Shown: positions 1-11,218, numbered from the stretch's first letter. The stretch: DNA of 32,921 bases from Chloroflexota bacterium (GCA_009840945.1 VXMU01000134.1:931-33851); one strand, 5' to 3'. Notes: a model not told the origin generated them from the letters alone. A program made the numbers and translations.

Positions 1-161
1 TTTTTTTTTACACCCCCCCACCCCCCACCCCCTATTGCCTGTTGTCTGGGGGGTTCGTTTTTTTTTATAAGACACCGCCCCCCCGCCGGGGGGGCGCGGG
101 GGCCGGATTCGGCTCCCTCGCCCAGACTTCACTCAACGCCTCCAAGACCCTCACTCGGGAC

Positions 162-215
162 TCTGATCCCCTCGCCTCCGTCTGCGGGGGAGAGGGTGAG
201 GGTGAGGGGGTCTGC
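162..215 (+). repeat. Intergenic repeat unit R2, copy 1
   Basis: These 54 bases match 17631-17684 with a single substitution. The unit contains a small hairpin (CCCCCG / CGGGGG type) followed by a purine-rich GAGGGTGAGGG tract. Both copies lie outside genes, one upstream of the ileS promoter and one between two convergent genes. That placement fits a dispersed extragenic repeat rather than coding sequence. Confidence 0.85.
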
Positions 216-266
216 CCGCGCCGAACTTCCAACCCGACGCCCGCAGACCCTCACCCCCCACGCCGA

Positions 267-296
267 TTGATCGCGCGCCGGGGGCGCACCTAGACT
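267..296 (+). promoter_or_regulatory. Predicted sigma70-type promoter of the ileS T-box leader
   Basis: A -35 box TTGATC at 267-272 is followed after 18 bases by a -10 box TAGACT at 291-296. Transcription would start near 303, just before the T-box leader. The same -10 hexamer occurs before other genes in this window (18657-18662 and 15490-15495, both minus strand). Confidence 0.6.
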
Positions 297-302
297 CGAC
301 GG

Positions 303-622
303 ACAGGCTGAGACGGAGCGAGTAGCCCGTCGTCAGCGGCCGACAAGCGAGCCCGGGACGGTGTGAGCCGGGCGCGGCCGCGACGGACGAAGATCCCTCC
401 CGAGCCGCCGACCGAACACGCGACGCCCCCTACCGGGGCCCGACGCCAGTAGGCCCGGCCGGAGCGCCCACCGTTACCAGGGGCAGCGCCATAACCGGCG
501 TGCCGCGAACGCGGCCCGGCGTGGCGTGGTGAGCGGCGTCGCGGGCCTCGACGGTGGGGCAGCGGCGCAACGCGGGTGGTACCGCGGGCGCATGTCGCCC
601 GTCCCGTGAGGGACGGGTTTTT
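303..622 (+). promoter_or_regulatory. T-box riboswitch (isoleucine), transcription-attenuating type
   Basis: The leader carries the hallmark T-box sequence at 569-588 (core GGGTGGTACCGCG). In this family that element pairs with the free acceptor end of uncharged tRNA. Its UGGU complements an ACCA end, which fits tRNA-Ile with discriminator A. The terminator follows directly at 598-622. Upstream, the AAGCGAGCC and GACGGTGTGAG segments around 345-370 resemble the AG bulge and distal loop of stem I. A GAAG-ATC segment places a likely specifier codon ATC (Ile) at 393-395. Uncharged tRNA-Ile would stabilise the antiterminator and switch on ileS. The T-box and terminator are clear; the exact stem I fold and specifier are less certain. 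Confidence 0.9.
598..622 (+). terminator. T-box attenuator terminator
   Basis: A perfect 8-bp stem (CCCGTCCC / GGGACGGG) with a GTGA loop is followed by five T residues. It starts just 9 bases after the T-box core, the expected place for the alternative terminator of a transcriptional T-box. Confidence 0.9.
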
Positions 623-657
623 CGTGTCCCCGGCGGCGCGCGTATGGAGGTGCAATC

Positions 658-3933
<3,276 letters not shown>

Positions 3934-3947
3934 CCGCCCGGCAGCGG

Positions 3948-4262
3948 CTAGTCCTCGGCCGGCGGGACGCCCTCGGGCGGCTCGACGAGCGGCTCGATCG
4001 CGCTGACGTCGAGCGCCGCGCGGGCGATGTCGAGGTCGTACATGCGCTGCAAGTTCAGCCAGAACTCAGGCGTCATCCGCAGCGCGCGCCCGATGCGCAG
4101 CGCGGTGTCGGCCGTGACCCCTCGGCGGCAGTGGACGATGTCGTTGATCCGGATCGGCGGGACGCCGATGGTCTTTGCCAGGCGGTACTGGCTGATGCCG
4201 AGCTCGTCGAGAATCTCGGCAAGGTGCTCCCCCGGGTGGATCGGTGCAGCCGTCGTCGTCAT
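3948..4262 (-). CDS. higA: HigA-family (XRE) antitoxin-like DNA-binding protein
   Basis: The 104-residue product matches the HigA/VapI addiction-module antidote family. It has IHPGEHL near the N-terminus, then a helix-turn-helix region (SQYRLAKTIGVPPIRINDIV), then TADTALRIGRAL and TPEFWLNLQ. Such proteins normally neutralise a HigB/RelE-type mRNA endonuclease and repress their own operon. The ATG at 4262 is preferred over an in-frame upstream ATG at 4301 because family members begin just before IHPGE and GGGAGCGG precedes it. No HigB gene is visible on either side. Downstream is ileS in the opposite direction, and upstream there are only 118 bases before the YihY gene. It is therefore an orphan antitoxin or a stand-alone regulator. 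The codons just upstream (DYHQ) may be a vestige of a toxin 3' end, which is speculative. Confidence 0.88.
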   Translation of the reverse strand: MTTTAAPIHPGEHLAEILDELGISQYRLAKTIGVPPIRINDIVHCRRGVTADTALRIGRALRMTPEFWLNLQRMYDLDIARAALDVSAIEPLVEPPEGVPPAED

Positions 4263-4336
4263 GCCCGCTCCCTGGTGATAGTCCGTGACCTCAGTCTCCA
4301 TCGCGGCCGGTCGGACCGGATGGGCCAGCGGGATCG

Positions 4337-4365
4337 TTGATAATGGGGCGCGTTAGTAACGGCAA
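4337..4365 (-). promoter_or_regulatory. Candidate promoter of the HigA-like gene
   Basis: On the minus strand TTGCCG (4360-4365) is followed after 17 bases by TATCAA (4337-4342). A start near 4330 would give a leader of about 68 bases. If real, the antitoxin-like gene is transcribed alone, with no room for an upstream toxin on the same message. Confidence 0.4.
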
Positions 4366-4380
4366 CCATACAGAAGGTCG

Positions 4381-5391
4381 TCAGTCCTCGTCGGCTTCCT
4401 GCCGCTGCGGCTCCGGTTCCGCGTCGACCGGCCCGAGCACGAGCCCGCGCACCAGCAGCACCACCGACTCGCGCCAGCGCACGTCGCGCGTGCCCTCGAC
4501 GCCGTGGCGGGCCTGCCCCTCCAGCACGCGAGGAATCTCCGCGGAGACCTCGGCGCCGAAGATCATGATGTTCGCACTGAGGAAGACCCACACCAGCAGC
4601 GTGATCAGGCCGCCGAGGGAGCCGTAGATCACGTCGTAGTGCCCCGCGTTCGCCAGGTAGTACGCAAAGCCGAACTTCAACGCCTCGAAGGCGACTGCCG
4701 TCAGCAGCGCGCCGGGCCACAGGTAGCGCACGCGCAGGGGCGAGTTGGGCAGCAGCCAGTACAGGAACAGGAACGCGATGAACGTCATCAGGCCGGCGAT
4801 CCCGACCGTGCCCAGCTCCCACACGAACGACTGGTTCCGCAGGATGCCGAGGTCGACCGCCTGGGCCTGCGCCACGCGCCATACCGTCGTCAGCACGAGC
4901 GACGCGAGGAGCAGCAGGCCAAGCGCCGGCGCGATGGTGAGGTCGATCAGCTTGCCGATCACGAGCGGTCGGCGCTGCTCCACGTCGAAGACGACGTTGA
5001 GCGCGTTCCGCAGCGCCGCGGCCAGCGCACTCCCCGTCCAGATCGTCGCACCGAACGCGAGCAGACCGACGGTCACACCCCCGGCGGCAAGACGGCCGAG
5101 CGTCTCCTCCACGAGCGGCGCGTCCACGGGGATGCCCGCGACGACCTCATCGAGCACGCGCGCTTGCAGCTCCGGGTCGCGCAGCAGCAGGCCGAAGACG
5201 GAGAACGCGAGCAGCACCAGCGGGAACAGCGAGATCAGCGCGAAGTACGAGACGGCAGCCGCAAGCTGCGTCGCGCGGTCCTCGATGAAGTTCGCCGTCG
5301 CGCGCCGCAGCACCACCGTCGCGAGCACGAGCACGCGCCGCCACGGCCACTGCTCGACAAACCGTTCCGGCGGCGAAGCGAGCTGGGACAC
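4381..5391 (-). CDS. YihY/BrkB-family inner membrane protein
   Basis: The 336-residue product has the YihY/virulence factor BrkB family pattern. There is a cytoplasmic N-terminal helix, then QLAAAVSYFALISLFPLVLLAF, then several hydrophobic segments including GATIWTGSALAAALRNALNVVFD and FLYWLLPNSPLRVRYLWPGALLTA. It ends in FAYYLANAGHYDVIYGSLGGLITLLVWVFLSANIMIFGAE. About six membrane helices are visible, with a charged cytoplasmic tail rich in Glu and Arg. The family was once labelled ribonuclease BN, which is wrong; its transport role is not settled. The start is GTG with GGGAGGA about 7 bases upstream. It diverges from proB; a TAGGAT sequence (minus strand, 5443-5448) could be its -10 box. 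Confidence 0.92.
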   Translation of the reverse strand: MSQLASPPERFVEQWPWRRVLVLATVVLRRATANFIEDRATQLAAAVSYFALISLFPLVLLAFSVFGLLLRDPELQARVLDEVVAGIPVDAPLVEETLGRLAAGGVTVGLLAFGATIWTGSALAAALRNALNVVFDVEQRRPLVIGKLIDLTIAPALGLLLLASLVLTTVWRVAQAQAVDLGILRNQSFVWELGTVGIAGLMTFIAFLFLYWLLPNSPLRVRYLWPGALLTAVAFEALKFGFAYYLANAGHYDVIYGSLGGLITLLVWVFLSANIMIFGAEVSAEIPRVLEGQARHGVEGTRDVRWRESVVLLVRGLVLGPVDAEPEPQRQEADED

Positions 5392-5446
5392 GCGTCATTC
5401 CTCCCGACGCCCGGCTGCTCGACCCACAGCGGCGAGGTCGCGATCC

Positions 5447-5452
5447 TATGAT
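5447..5452 (+). promoter_or_regulatory. Candidate -10 box of proB
   Basis: TATGAT at 5447-5452 matches the sigma70 -10 consensus at five of six bases and would start transcription near 5459, just before proB. No clear -35 box is visible. It overlaps a minus-strand TAGGAT that could serve the divergent YihY gene, so the two promoters may compete. Confidence 0.45.
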
Positions 5453-5466
5453 CAATCCCGGCGAGG

Positions 5467-6630
5467 ATGCTTGCGAGGCCGAGGGTGAGCGAACGCGAGA
5501 CCACGGACAGTGAACGGCAGCGCCGGCGCCTCGTCGTCAAGTGCGGCACCAACCTGCTCACCGGCGGCACCGAGCAGCTCGACCGCGAGGTGATGGCCGC
5601 GATCGCCGCCCAGGTCGCCGAGGTGCGCGAGCTGGGCTGCGAGGTGATCCTCGTCACCTCCGGCGCCATCGCCGCGGGCCGCGCCCGCCTCGGGAGCCGC
5701 GCATCGAGGCCGCAACACCTGACGCGCCGCCAGGTGCTCGCCGCCGTCGGGCAGGCGCAGCTCTTCTGGTACTGGGATGAGCTGCTCGCCGGCCACGGCA
5801 TCACCGCCGCGCAGGCGCTGCTCACCCGCGGCGACCTCACCGACCGCCAGGGTTACCTCAACGCTCGCAACACGCTCCTCGCCCTGCTCGACCTCGGCGT
5901 CGTGCCCATCGTCAACGAGAACGACGTCGTCTCCATCGAGGAGATCCAGGACGCCACCATCGGCGACAACGACAACCTCTCGGCCCAGGTCGCCAACCTC
6001 GTCGACGCCGACCTGCTGCTGCTGCTGACCGCCACCAGCGGTCTCTACACCGCCGACCCCACGACCGACCCCGACGCCCGACTCATCGAGCACGTCGACC
6101 ACATCGGACCGGCCATCGAGGAGGCAGCGGCGGGGCAGGCGGGCCGCCTCGGCACCGGCGGCATGGCGACGAAGGTCGAGGCGGCGCGGCTGGCGACGCA
6201 GTCCGGCGCGCACGCCGTGATCGCCGACGGCCGCGCGTCCGGCGTCGTAGCCCGCGCCGTCGCCGGCGAGAGCGTCGGCACCCACTTCTACCCAACCGTC
6301 GACCGCCTCGAGAGCCGCCGCCGCTTCCTGCTCTCGGCGCTGCGCGAGCGCGGCCGCATCACGGTCGACGAGGGTGCGATGCGCGCGCTGGTGCGCGACG
6401 GCAAGTCGCTGCTGCCCGCGGGCATCGTCTCGGCGACCGGCGACTTCGCGCGCGGCGAGGTGGTGCGCGTCGAGACGCGCGAGGGCGAGCACATCGCCAG
6501 CGGCACCACGAACTACGCCGCGAGCGACGTCGAGCGCATCCGCGGCATGCACTCCGACCGCATCGAGCAGGTGCTCGGCTACGACTACGGCGACGAGGTG
6601 GTGCACCGCAACAACCTCGTCCTCGTGTAG
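5467..6630 (+). CDS. proB: Glutamate 5-kinase
   Basis: ProB phosphorylates glutamate to gamma-glutamyl phosphate, the first step of proline synthesis. The amino acid kinase domain runs from about residue 20 to 260. It has LVVKCGTNLLTGG at the nucleotide-binding start, VTSGAIAAGR, QAQLFWYW, NENDVVS and FGDNDNLSA-like (IGDNDNLSAQVA) substrate segments, and GTGGMATKVEAA near the end. A C-terminal PUA domain (about 275-375) carries RGRITVDEGAMRAL, SLLPAGI and the GDFARGEVV strand typical of long ProB proteins. The ATG at 5467 has almost no spacing to the upstream GGCGAGG. An in-frame GTG at 5485 with GCGAGG six bases ahead may be the true start and would give 381 residues. The partner gene proA lies 3.3 kb downstream rather than adjacent. 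Confidence 0.97.
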   Translation: MLARPRVSERETTDSERQRRRLVVKCGTNLLTGGTEQLDREVMAAIAAQVAEVRELGCEVILVTSGAIAAGRARLGSRASRPQHLTRRQVLAAVGQAQLFWYWDELLAGHGITAAQALLTRGDLTDRQGYLNARNTLLALLDLGVVPIVNENDVVSIEEIQDATIGDNDNLSAQVANLVDADLLLLLTATSGLYTADPTTDPDARLIEHVDHIGPAIEEAAAGQAGRLGTGGMATKVEAARLATQSGAHAVIADGRASGVVARAVAGESVGTHFYPTVDRLESRRRFLLSALRERGRITVDEGAMRALVRDGKSLLPAGIVSATGDFARGEVVRVETREGEHIASGTTNYAASDVERIRGMHSDRIEQVLGYDYGDEVVHRNNLVLV

Positions 6631-6656
6631 GCGGCGGCCCCGATACCGTGTCCGTG

Positions 6657-8933
6657 ATGCACGCACGCTTCGCGCTCCTCAGCGCCCTGACGCTCCTCGC
6701 CGTCGCGCTCGTCGGGTGCAACCCATTCGGCGGGTCGGGCGATCCCGAGCCCGCTGCCATGAGGACGCCAACGCCCGCGGCGGCCACGGCCACGCCTACC
6801 CCAACGCCCGCGCTGCCAACCGAGTCGACCGGCAGCGCTCCCGTCCTGATCCCGACTCCAAACGCCGACGCGCTCGGTGACCTCACCACCGCGGTGCTCG
6901 CCTCCATTACCGAGGAGTTTGGCGACAACATGCTGGAAGCTCGCGCGTACCGCACGGGCATCGGCGGTGGCGAGGGCAGCTACTGGGCCGTCGTGACCGA
7001 CGGCCCCCAGCCCCTGTACATCAATGACGACGGCGACCCGGTGAACTTCTTCCACTTCGTTGCCGTCTACCGGTTCAACCCCGACGCCTCGTGGTCGGAG
7101 GTGGACCGCATCGAGATCGACTCAGCGCCTCAGCGGAGCGACGAAGTCGAGATCGTGCCCATCCCGGACGCGCTCGTGTGGATCGTGACCCGCGGAACCA
7201 CCGGCGCGCACGCAGGCACGCTCGATGTGATCCGCTGGCATTCCGACGGAACGCTCGCGACGGTGCTCTCACACATCAGCTCACGTCCCAGCGCGGGCGA
7301 GCTCACGGACCTCGACGGGGACGGGGTCCCGGAGTTCGTGCTCAACACCTCGAACCCGTACGTCTTCTGCTATGCCTGCGCCGTCGAGGAGCACTCGGTC
7401 GCCATCCACCGCTGGGACGGGACCGCGCTGACCGAGGTGCGCCTGGAGGTCCCGCTCGGCGTGACGGGCGGCGTCGCGACCGCCGCGGGGCGCGTCGTCG
7501 CGCTGGCCGAGGCGGGCCTGTGGCGGCAGGCCGCCGCACTGGCGGTGGCGACCTCGCGGCGGTCGCCGCGCGACGACGGCCTGCGCTGGCTGTCGATCCT
7601 TGTGAACCAGACCGCGGCGGCGCGGCTCGCGCACGCCGGTACGCCCGGCCAGCCCCTGCTCACGAACGTGCTCGCGGGCGAGTACGCAGCGGCACTCGCC
7701 CTGATGCGCGCGCACGCTCCCGCCACGGCGTTCGCGCTCGATGGACCCCTCGTCGCGGGCACGGCCGCGGAGCTGGACCTCGCGACGATGGCCGTGACGA
7801 TCCTCGACTACACAGGGCGCGCGCTGACCCAGCGGCCCGACGAAGCGTCGATCCACGCGGTGCGCGCGCTCGGGCTCGCGCTCGCGTCGCCGGACGACCT
7901 TGAGCGGGCGCGCGAGGCGGCGGGCCGCGCCGCTGAGCTCGCACCCGGCGACTCGTTCCTGCAGCGGGTCGAGTCCTACCTCGACTCCATCGAGGAGCCG
8001 CCCGGCGTGCCGCCAGAGCTGCCCGAGCCCGAGGAGCTGTCACCCGGCCCGTCGGCCGAGTGGTTCGCCCAGGGCTACACGCTCGGCTCGGGCGACCGCG
8101 GCCGCCACGTGCGCGCCCTCCAGCAACGGCTGGTGCGTGTCCGGGGGCTGGGCTTCCTCGACCCCGGCCGCTACTACGACCTGTACGACACCGCGACCCG
8201 CGAGGCCGTCATCCAGATCCAGCAGCAGGCCGACCTCGAACCCACCGGCGTCGTGGACGAGGCGACGTGGGCTGCCGTCGAGGCGGCGTGGCAGCAGCCC
8301 GAGCCGCAGCCGGCGCCCGCGAACGTGCAGCCCTCGCAGCCGAGCGCGCACGACGCCTCGGGCGCGCCCGTGGTCTACCTCACGTTCGACGACGGGCCGC
8401 ACCCGACGTGGACGCCGCGGGTGCTCGACGTCCTCGACCTCTACGGCGCGCCCGCGACCTTCTTCGTGCTCGGCCAGAGCGCGACCCGTTACCCGGAGAT
8501 CGTCGAGCGCCTGGTCGCCGAGGGGCACGAGGCGGAGAACCACACCTACGACCACGTCTGGCTCGACCGGGCGCCGCGCGACCTCTTCATCTCGCAGGTC
8601 AACGCGGCCGACGACGCCCTGCACGCCGCGGCAGGCGAGCGCGTCGACCCCATCGCGTGCCTGCGCCCGCCGTACGCCGCGATGAACGAGCAAACGAGGG
8701 ACCTCGCGGCCGAGCTCGGCAAGTCGATCGTGCTGTGGAGCGTGGACACGCAGGACTGGCGGCGGCCCGGCGCGGACCAGATCGCCTCGCACGTGATGAC
8801 CAACGTACGGCCGGACTCGATCGTCCTCATGCACGACGGCGGTGGCGACCGCTCCCAGACCGTCGAGGCGCTCGCGGCCGTCCTCGAGGGCCTGACCGGC
8901 CGCGGCTACGAGTTCGACGTACTCTGCCGGTGA
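6657..8933 (+). CDS. Lipoprotein with peptidoglycan-binding and polysaccharide deacetylase (NodB) domains
   Basis: This is an exported lipoprotein. A hydrophobic signal ends in LVGC with the lipidated Cys at residue 21, followed by a Pro/Thr/Ala-rich linker. Residues about 75-245 form an unrecognised beta-rich domain that includes DLDGDGVPEF. Residues 250-450 are helical and TPR-like. A PG_binding_1 module (GDRGRHVRALQQRL, GVVDEATWAAV) spans about 474-546. The NodB deacetylase domain fills 572-758 with all five motifs: TFDDG (576-580), HTYDH (629-633), RPPY (670-673), DTQDW (697-701) and LMHDGG (His726). It likely binds peptidoglycan and removes N-acetyl groups from it or another cell-surface glycan, with metal bound by Asp and two His. 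The ATG at 6657 is favoured over GTG at 6648 because TACCGT sits 7 bases ahead, a leaderless-type arrangement. It lies between proB and proA. Confidence 0.9.
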   Translation: MHARFALLSALTLLAVALVGCNPFGGSGDPEPAAMRTPTPAAATATPTPTPALPTESTGSAPVLIPTPNADALGDLTTAVLASITEEFGDNMLEARAYRTGIGGGEGSYWAVVTDGPQPLYINDDGDPVNFFHFVAVYRFNPDASWSEVDRIEIDSAPQRSDEVEIVPIPDALVWIVTRGTTGAHAGTLDVIRWHSDGTLATVLSHISSRPSAGELTDLDGDGVPEFVLNTSNPYVFCYACAVEEHSVAIHRWDGTALTEVRLEVPLGVTGGVATAAGRVVALAEAGLWRQAAALAVATSRRSPRDDGLRWLSILVNQTAAARLAHAGTPGQPLLTNVLAGEYAAALALMRAHAPATAFALDGPLVAGTAAELDLATMAVTILDYTGRALTQRPDEASIHAVRALGLALASPDDLERAREAAGRAAELAPGDSFLQRVESYLDSIEEPPGVPPELPEPEELSPGPSAEWFAQGYTLGSGDRGRHVRALQQRLVRVRGLGFLDPGRYYDLYDTATREAVIQIQQQADLEPTGVVDEATWAAVEAAWQQPEPQPAPANVQPSQPSAHDASGAPVVYLTFDDGPHPTWTPRVLDVLDLYGAPATFFVLGQSATRYPEIVERLVAEGHEAENHTYDHVWLDRAPRDLFISQVNAADDALHAAAGERVDPIACLRPPYAAMNEQTRDLAAELGKSIVLWSVDTQDWRRPGADQIASHVMTNVRPDSIVLMHDGGGDRSQTVEALAAVLEGLTGRGYEFDVLCR

Positions 8934-8955
8934 CGTCCGAGCGCAGGGAGTCAAC

Positions 8956-9891
8956 ATGTCGAGACGACACTGGATCCGACGCGTCGCGTCACGCATGGCG
9001 GCCATGGGCGCACTGCTCTTCGCAGCTACGCTGCTGGCGTCCTGCGACGGGATAGCCGACAACGATTTGGCAGCGCCGGACAGAGTGTCCCTTGAGCGGG
9101 CCACCATCCTGACCGAGCACGCCGACGCGGGCACGGTCACGCTCGAGGACGGCGAGTTCCGGGCGCCGGTCGCGCCCGGCTCGGCCAGCGAACTCGAGAT
9201 CCGCCTCTCCCAGTCGGCCGTCGGCGACCTCGACGGCAACGGCATCACGGACGCCGCCGCAATCACGGTCGAGAACGCGGGCGGCAGCGGGAACTTCCGC
9301 TACCTGCACGCGTTGCTCAAGGAGGAAGGCGAGATCCACGACGCCGACGCCGTCTTCCTGGGCGACCGCATCCGCGTCCTGGGCCTCTCCATCCACGATG
9401 GCGTCATCGCGGTCGCGCTGCTCGACCGGCCGCCGGGCGCGCCGTACGCCGAGGCGCCCTCGGTGCCCGTCATCCGCACGTTCCGCCTCGTGGGCGAGTC
9501 GCTCGAGGAGCTAGAACCCGTGAGCGCGGAAGTCGACACAGCCAGCGCGCTCGCCTGCGACGACAGCCTGCCCGACGCCTCGCTGGTGATCGTGACCTCG
9601 CCCGCCGCGGGCGAGGAGGTCGCGAGCGGCTTCGAGGTCGGCGGATGCTCGCGCACGCACGAGTCGAACGTGGTCTGGCGGCTGCTCGACCGCACCGGCG
9701 AGGTGCTGGCGGGCGGCTTCACGAGCGGCGGTGGCTTCGACGGTCCCGCGCCCTTCGCGTTCACCGTCGAGTACGCCTCGGGCGAGCGGCAGCTCGCGTA
9801 CCTCGAGGTGTTCGAGGGGGACGTCTCGGATGGTGAGGGCTACCCGCCGCCACGTGTCGTGGTGCCGCTCCTGATCGCCGCTTCCGAGTAG
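8956..9891 (+). CDS. Lipoprotein with C-terminal Gmad2-like immunoglobulin fold
   Basis: The 311-residue product starts with an arginine-rich n-region and a hydrophobic stretch ending in LLASC, so Cys30 is the predicted lipidation site. The middle contains GDLDGNGITDAAAITVEN, which resembles an FG-GAP-like calcium-loop segment and echoes DLDGDGVPEF in the preceding lipoprotein. Residues about 212-308 (VTSPAAGEEV, then VVWRLLDRTGEVL, then GPAPFAFTVEY and LEVFEGDVSDGEG) match the pattern of Gmad2, an Ig-like domain of bacterial envelope and spore-germination proteins. Function is unknown, probably binding or structural at the outer face of the membrane. GGGAG lies about 9 bases before the ATG. 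The 22-base gap to the deacetylase gene suggests co-transcription and a shared envelope role. Confidence 0.85.
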   Translation: MSRRHWIRRVASRMAAMGALLFAATLLASCDGIADNDLAAPDRVSLERATILTEHADAGTVTLEDGEFRAPVAPGSASELEIRLSQSAVGDLDGNGITDAAAITVENAGGSGNFRYLHALLKEEGEIHDADAVFLGDRIRVLGLSIHDGVIAVALLDRPPGAPYAEAPSVPVIRTFRLVGESLEELEPVSAEVDTASALACDDSLPDASLVIVTSPAAGEEVASGFEVGGCSRTHESNVVWRLLDRTGEVLAGGFTSGGGFDGPAPFAFTVEYASGERQLAYLEVFEGDVSDGEGYPPPRVVVPLLIAASE

Positions 9892-9933
9892 CGCCCGCCC
9901 CGCCGGGCGAGCGCACACAGCGGATCCGGCAGG

Positions 9934-9939
9934 TACACT
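9934..9939 (+). promoter_or_regulatory. Candidate -10 box for leaderless proA transcription
   Basis: TACACT ends 7 bases before the proA ATG, and no purine-rich ribosome-binding site lies between. Transcription from this box would start at or next to the start codon. No -35 box is obvious. The same hexamer at nearly the same distance precedes the regulator gene at 32121. Confidence 0.5.
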
Positions 9940-9946
9940 CCCTGTC

Positions 9947-11218
9947 ATGACTACGACGACACAGATCGAGGCCGTCGAGCGAGCCGCGCGCGTGCGCCGG
10001 GCCGCGCGGCAGCTCGGCACCGCCTCCACCGACCTCAAGGATGCCGCGCTCCTGCGCATCGCCGACGCCATCGAGGCGGAGACCAACGCGCTGCTCGCGG
10101 TCAACGGCCCGGAGCTGGAGCGCGCACGGGTCAACGGCCTGACCGATGCCTTCCTCGACCGCATGACGCTCACGCCGGAGCGCATCGCCGGCATCGCGCG
10201 CGACGTGCGCGCGATCGCCGCGCTCCCCGACCCCGTCGGCGAGGTCGAGGACATGGCGACGAGGCCGAACGGGCTGCAGATCGGCCGCATGCGCGTGCCG
10301 CTTGGCGTCATCGGCGCCGTCTACGAGTCGCGCCCGAACGTGACAGTGGACATCGCGGCCGTGTGCCTGAAGTCGGGCAACGGCGTACTGCTGCGCTCCG
10401 GCACCGACGCGCACGCCACCTCGGCCGCCCTCGCCGCCATCCTCCAGCGCGAGACCGCCGCGGCCGGGCTCCCCGAGCACTGCATCGAGTTCATCCAGTC
10501 CACCGACCGCGCCGAGGTGGGCGCGATGCTGCGCGCCCACGAGTACATCGACCTGATGGTGCCGCGCGGCGGCGCCGACCTGATCCGCCGCATCCGCGAC
10601 GAGGCAACGATGCCCGTCGTCGCCGGCGGCATCGGCGTCTGCCACACCTACGTGGACGACGAGGCCGAGCTCGACATGGCCGAGCGCATCGTGGTGAACG
10701 CCAAGACGCAGCGCCCTTCGGTCTGCAACGCCATGGACACGCTGCTCGTCCACTCCGACGTCGCCGCGTCGTTCCTGCCGCGCGTCGCGCGCGCCCTCGG
10801 CGACCACGGCGTCACGCTCCACGTCGACGACCGCGCCGCGGGACTCGTCGGCGACGCCGCGCCGGCGTTCCCCGTGGAGCCCGAGGACTACGACCGCGAG
10901 TGGCTCTCGCTCGACTGCTCCGTGCACATCGTCGACTCGCTGGACGATGCGCTCGACCACATCGAGGTGCACGGCAGCGGTCACTCCGAGGCGATCGTGA
11001 CGGACTCGTACGCCGCGGCGCAGCGCTTCCAGCGCGAGGCGGACGCCTCGGCGGTGTTCGTGAACGCGTCGACGTACTTCAACGACGGGGCGCAGTTCGG
11101 GCTGGGCTGCGAGGTGGGCATCTCGACGCAGAAGATGCACGCCCGCGGCCCCATGGGCCTCCGCGAGCTGACCTCCTACAAGTGGGTGGTGCTCGGCACC
11201 GGCCAGGTGCGCACCTAG
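9947..11218 (+). CDS. proA: Gamma-glutamyl phosphate reductase
   Basis: ProA reduces gamma-glutamyl phosphate to glutamate semialdehyde with NADPH, the second step of proline synthesis, using the product of ProB. The 423-residue length is typical. Family markers are visible along the protein: VPLGVIGAVYESRPNVTVD, LKSGNGVLLRSG (usual form KSGNA.ILRGG), DLMVPRGG, and MPVVAGGIGVCHTYVD. The catalytic Cys is Cys260 in QRPSVCNAMDT. The C-terminal part has VHGSGHSEAIVT, ASAVFVNASTYFNDGAQFGLGCEVGIST and RGPMGLRELTSYK. It has its own promoter-like sequence directly before the ATG, consistent with its separation from proB by two lipoprotein genes. Confidence 0.98.
   Translation: MTTTTQIEAVERAARVRRAARQLGTASTDLKDAALLRIADAIEAETNALLAVNGPELERARVNGLTDAFLDRMTLTPERIAGIARDVRAIAALPDPVGEVEDMATRPNGLQIGRMRVPLGVIGAVYESRPNVTVDIAAVCLKSGNGVLLRSGTDAHATSAALAAILQRETAAAGLPEHCIEFIQSTDRAEVGAMLRAHEYIDLMVPRGGADLIRRIRDEATMPVVAGGIGVCHTYVDDEAELDMAERIVVNAKTQRPSVCNAMDTLLVHSDVAASFLPRVARALGDHGVTLHVDDRAAGLVGDAAPAFPVEPEDYDREWLSLDCSVHIVDSLDDALDHIEVHGSGHSEAIVTDSYAAAQRFQREADASAVFVNASTYFNDGAQFGLGCEVGISTQKMHARGPMGLRELTSYKWVVLGTGQVRT

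Larger units (their letters stand above)
1..302. other. Gene-free low-complexity leader with an intergenic repeat copy
   Basis: No convincing gene lies here. The first 100 bases are homopolymer-rich (runs of T, then C, then G), which is unlike the rest of the window. From 162 to 215 lies a copy of a repeat that recurs near 17631. A partial match to the other repeat unit (GACCCTCACCCCCC) is at 246-259. The last 36 bases hold the ileS promoter. The only long reading frame is proline- and glycine-rich translation of the repeat and has no protein-like character. The homopolymer runs could be genuine or could mark a difficult assembly edge. Confidence 0.7.

Noticed and set aside
42-293. Open frame of 83 codons at the start of the window
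   Set aside because: It reads through a dispersed repeat and homopolymers, has no ribosome-binding site, and its composition is dictated by the repeat.
4381-5391. Ribonuclease BN annotation for the YihY-family gene
   Set aside because: That name came from an old misassignment; the protein is an integral membrane protein without nuclease motifs.
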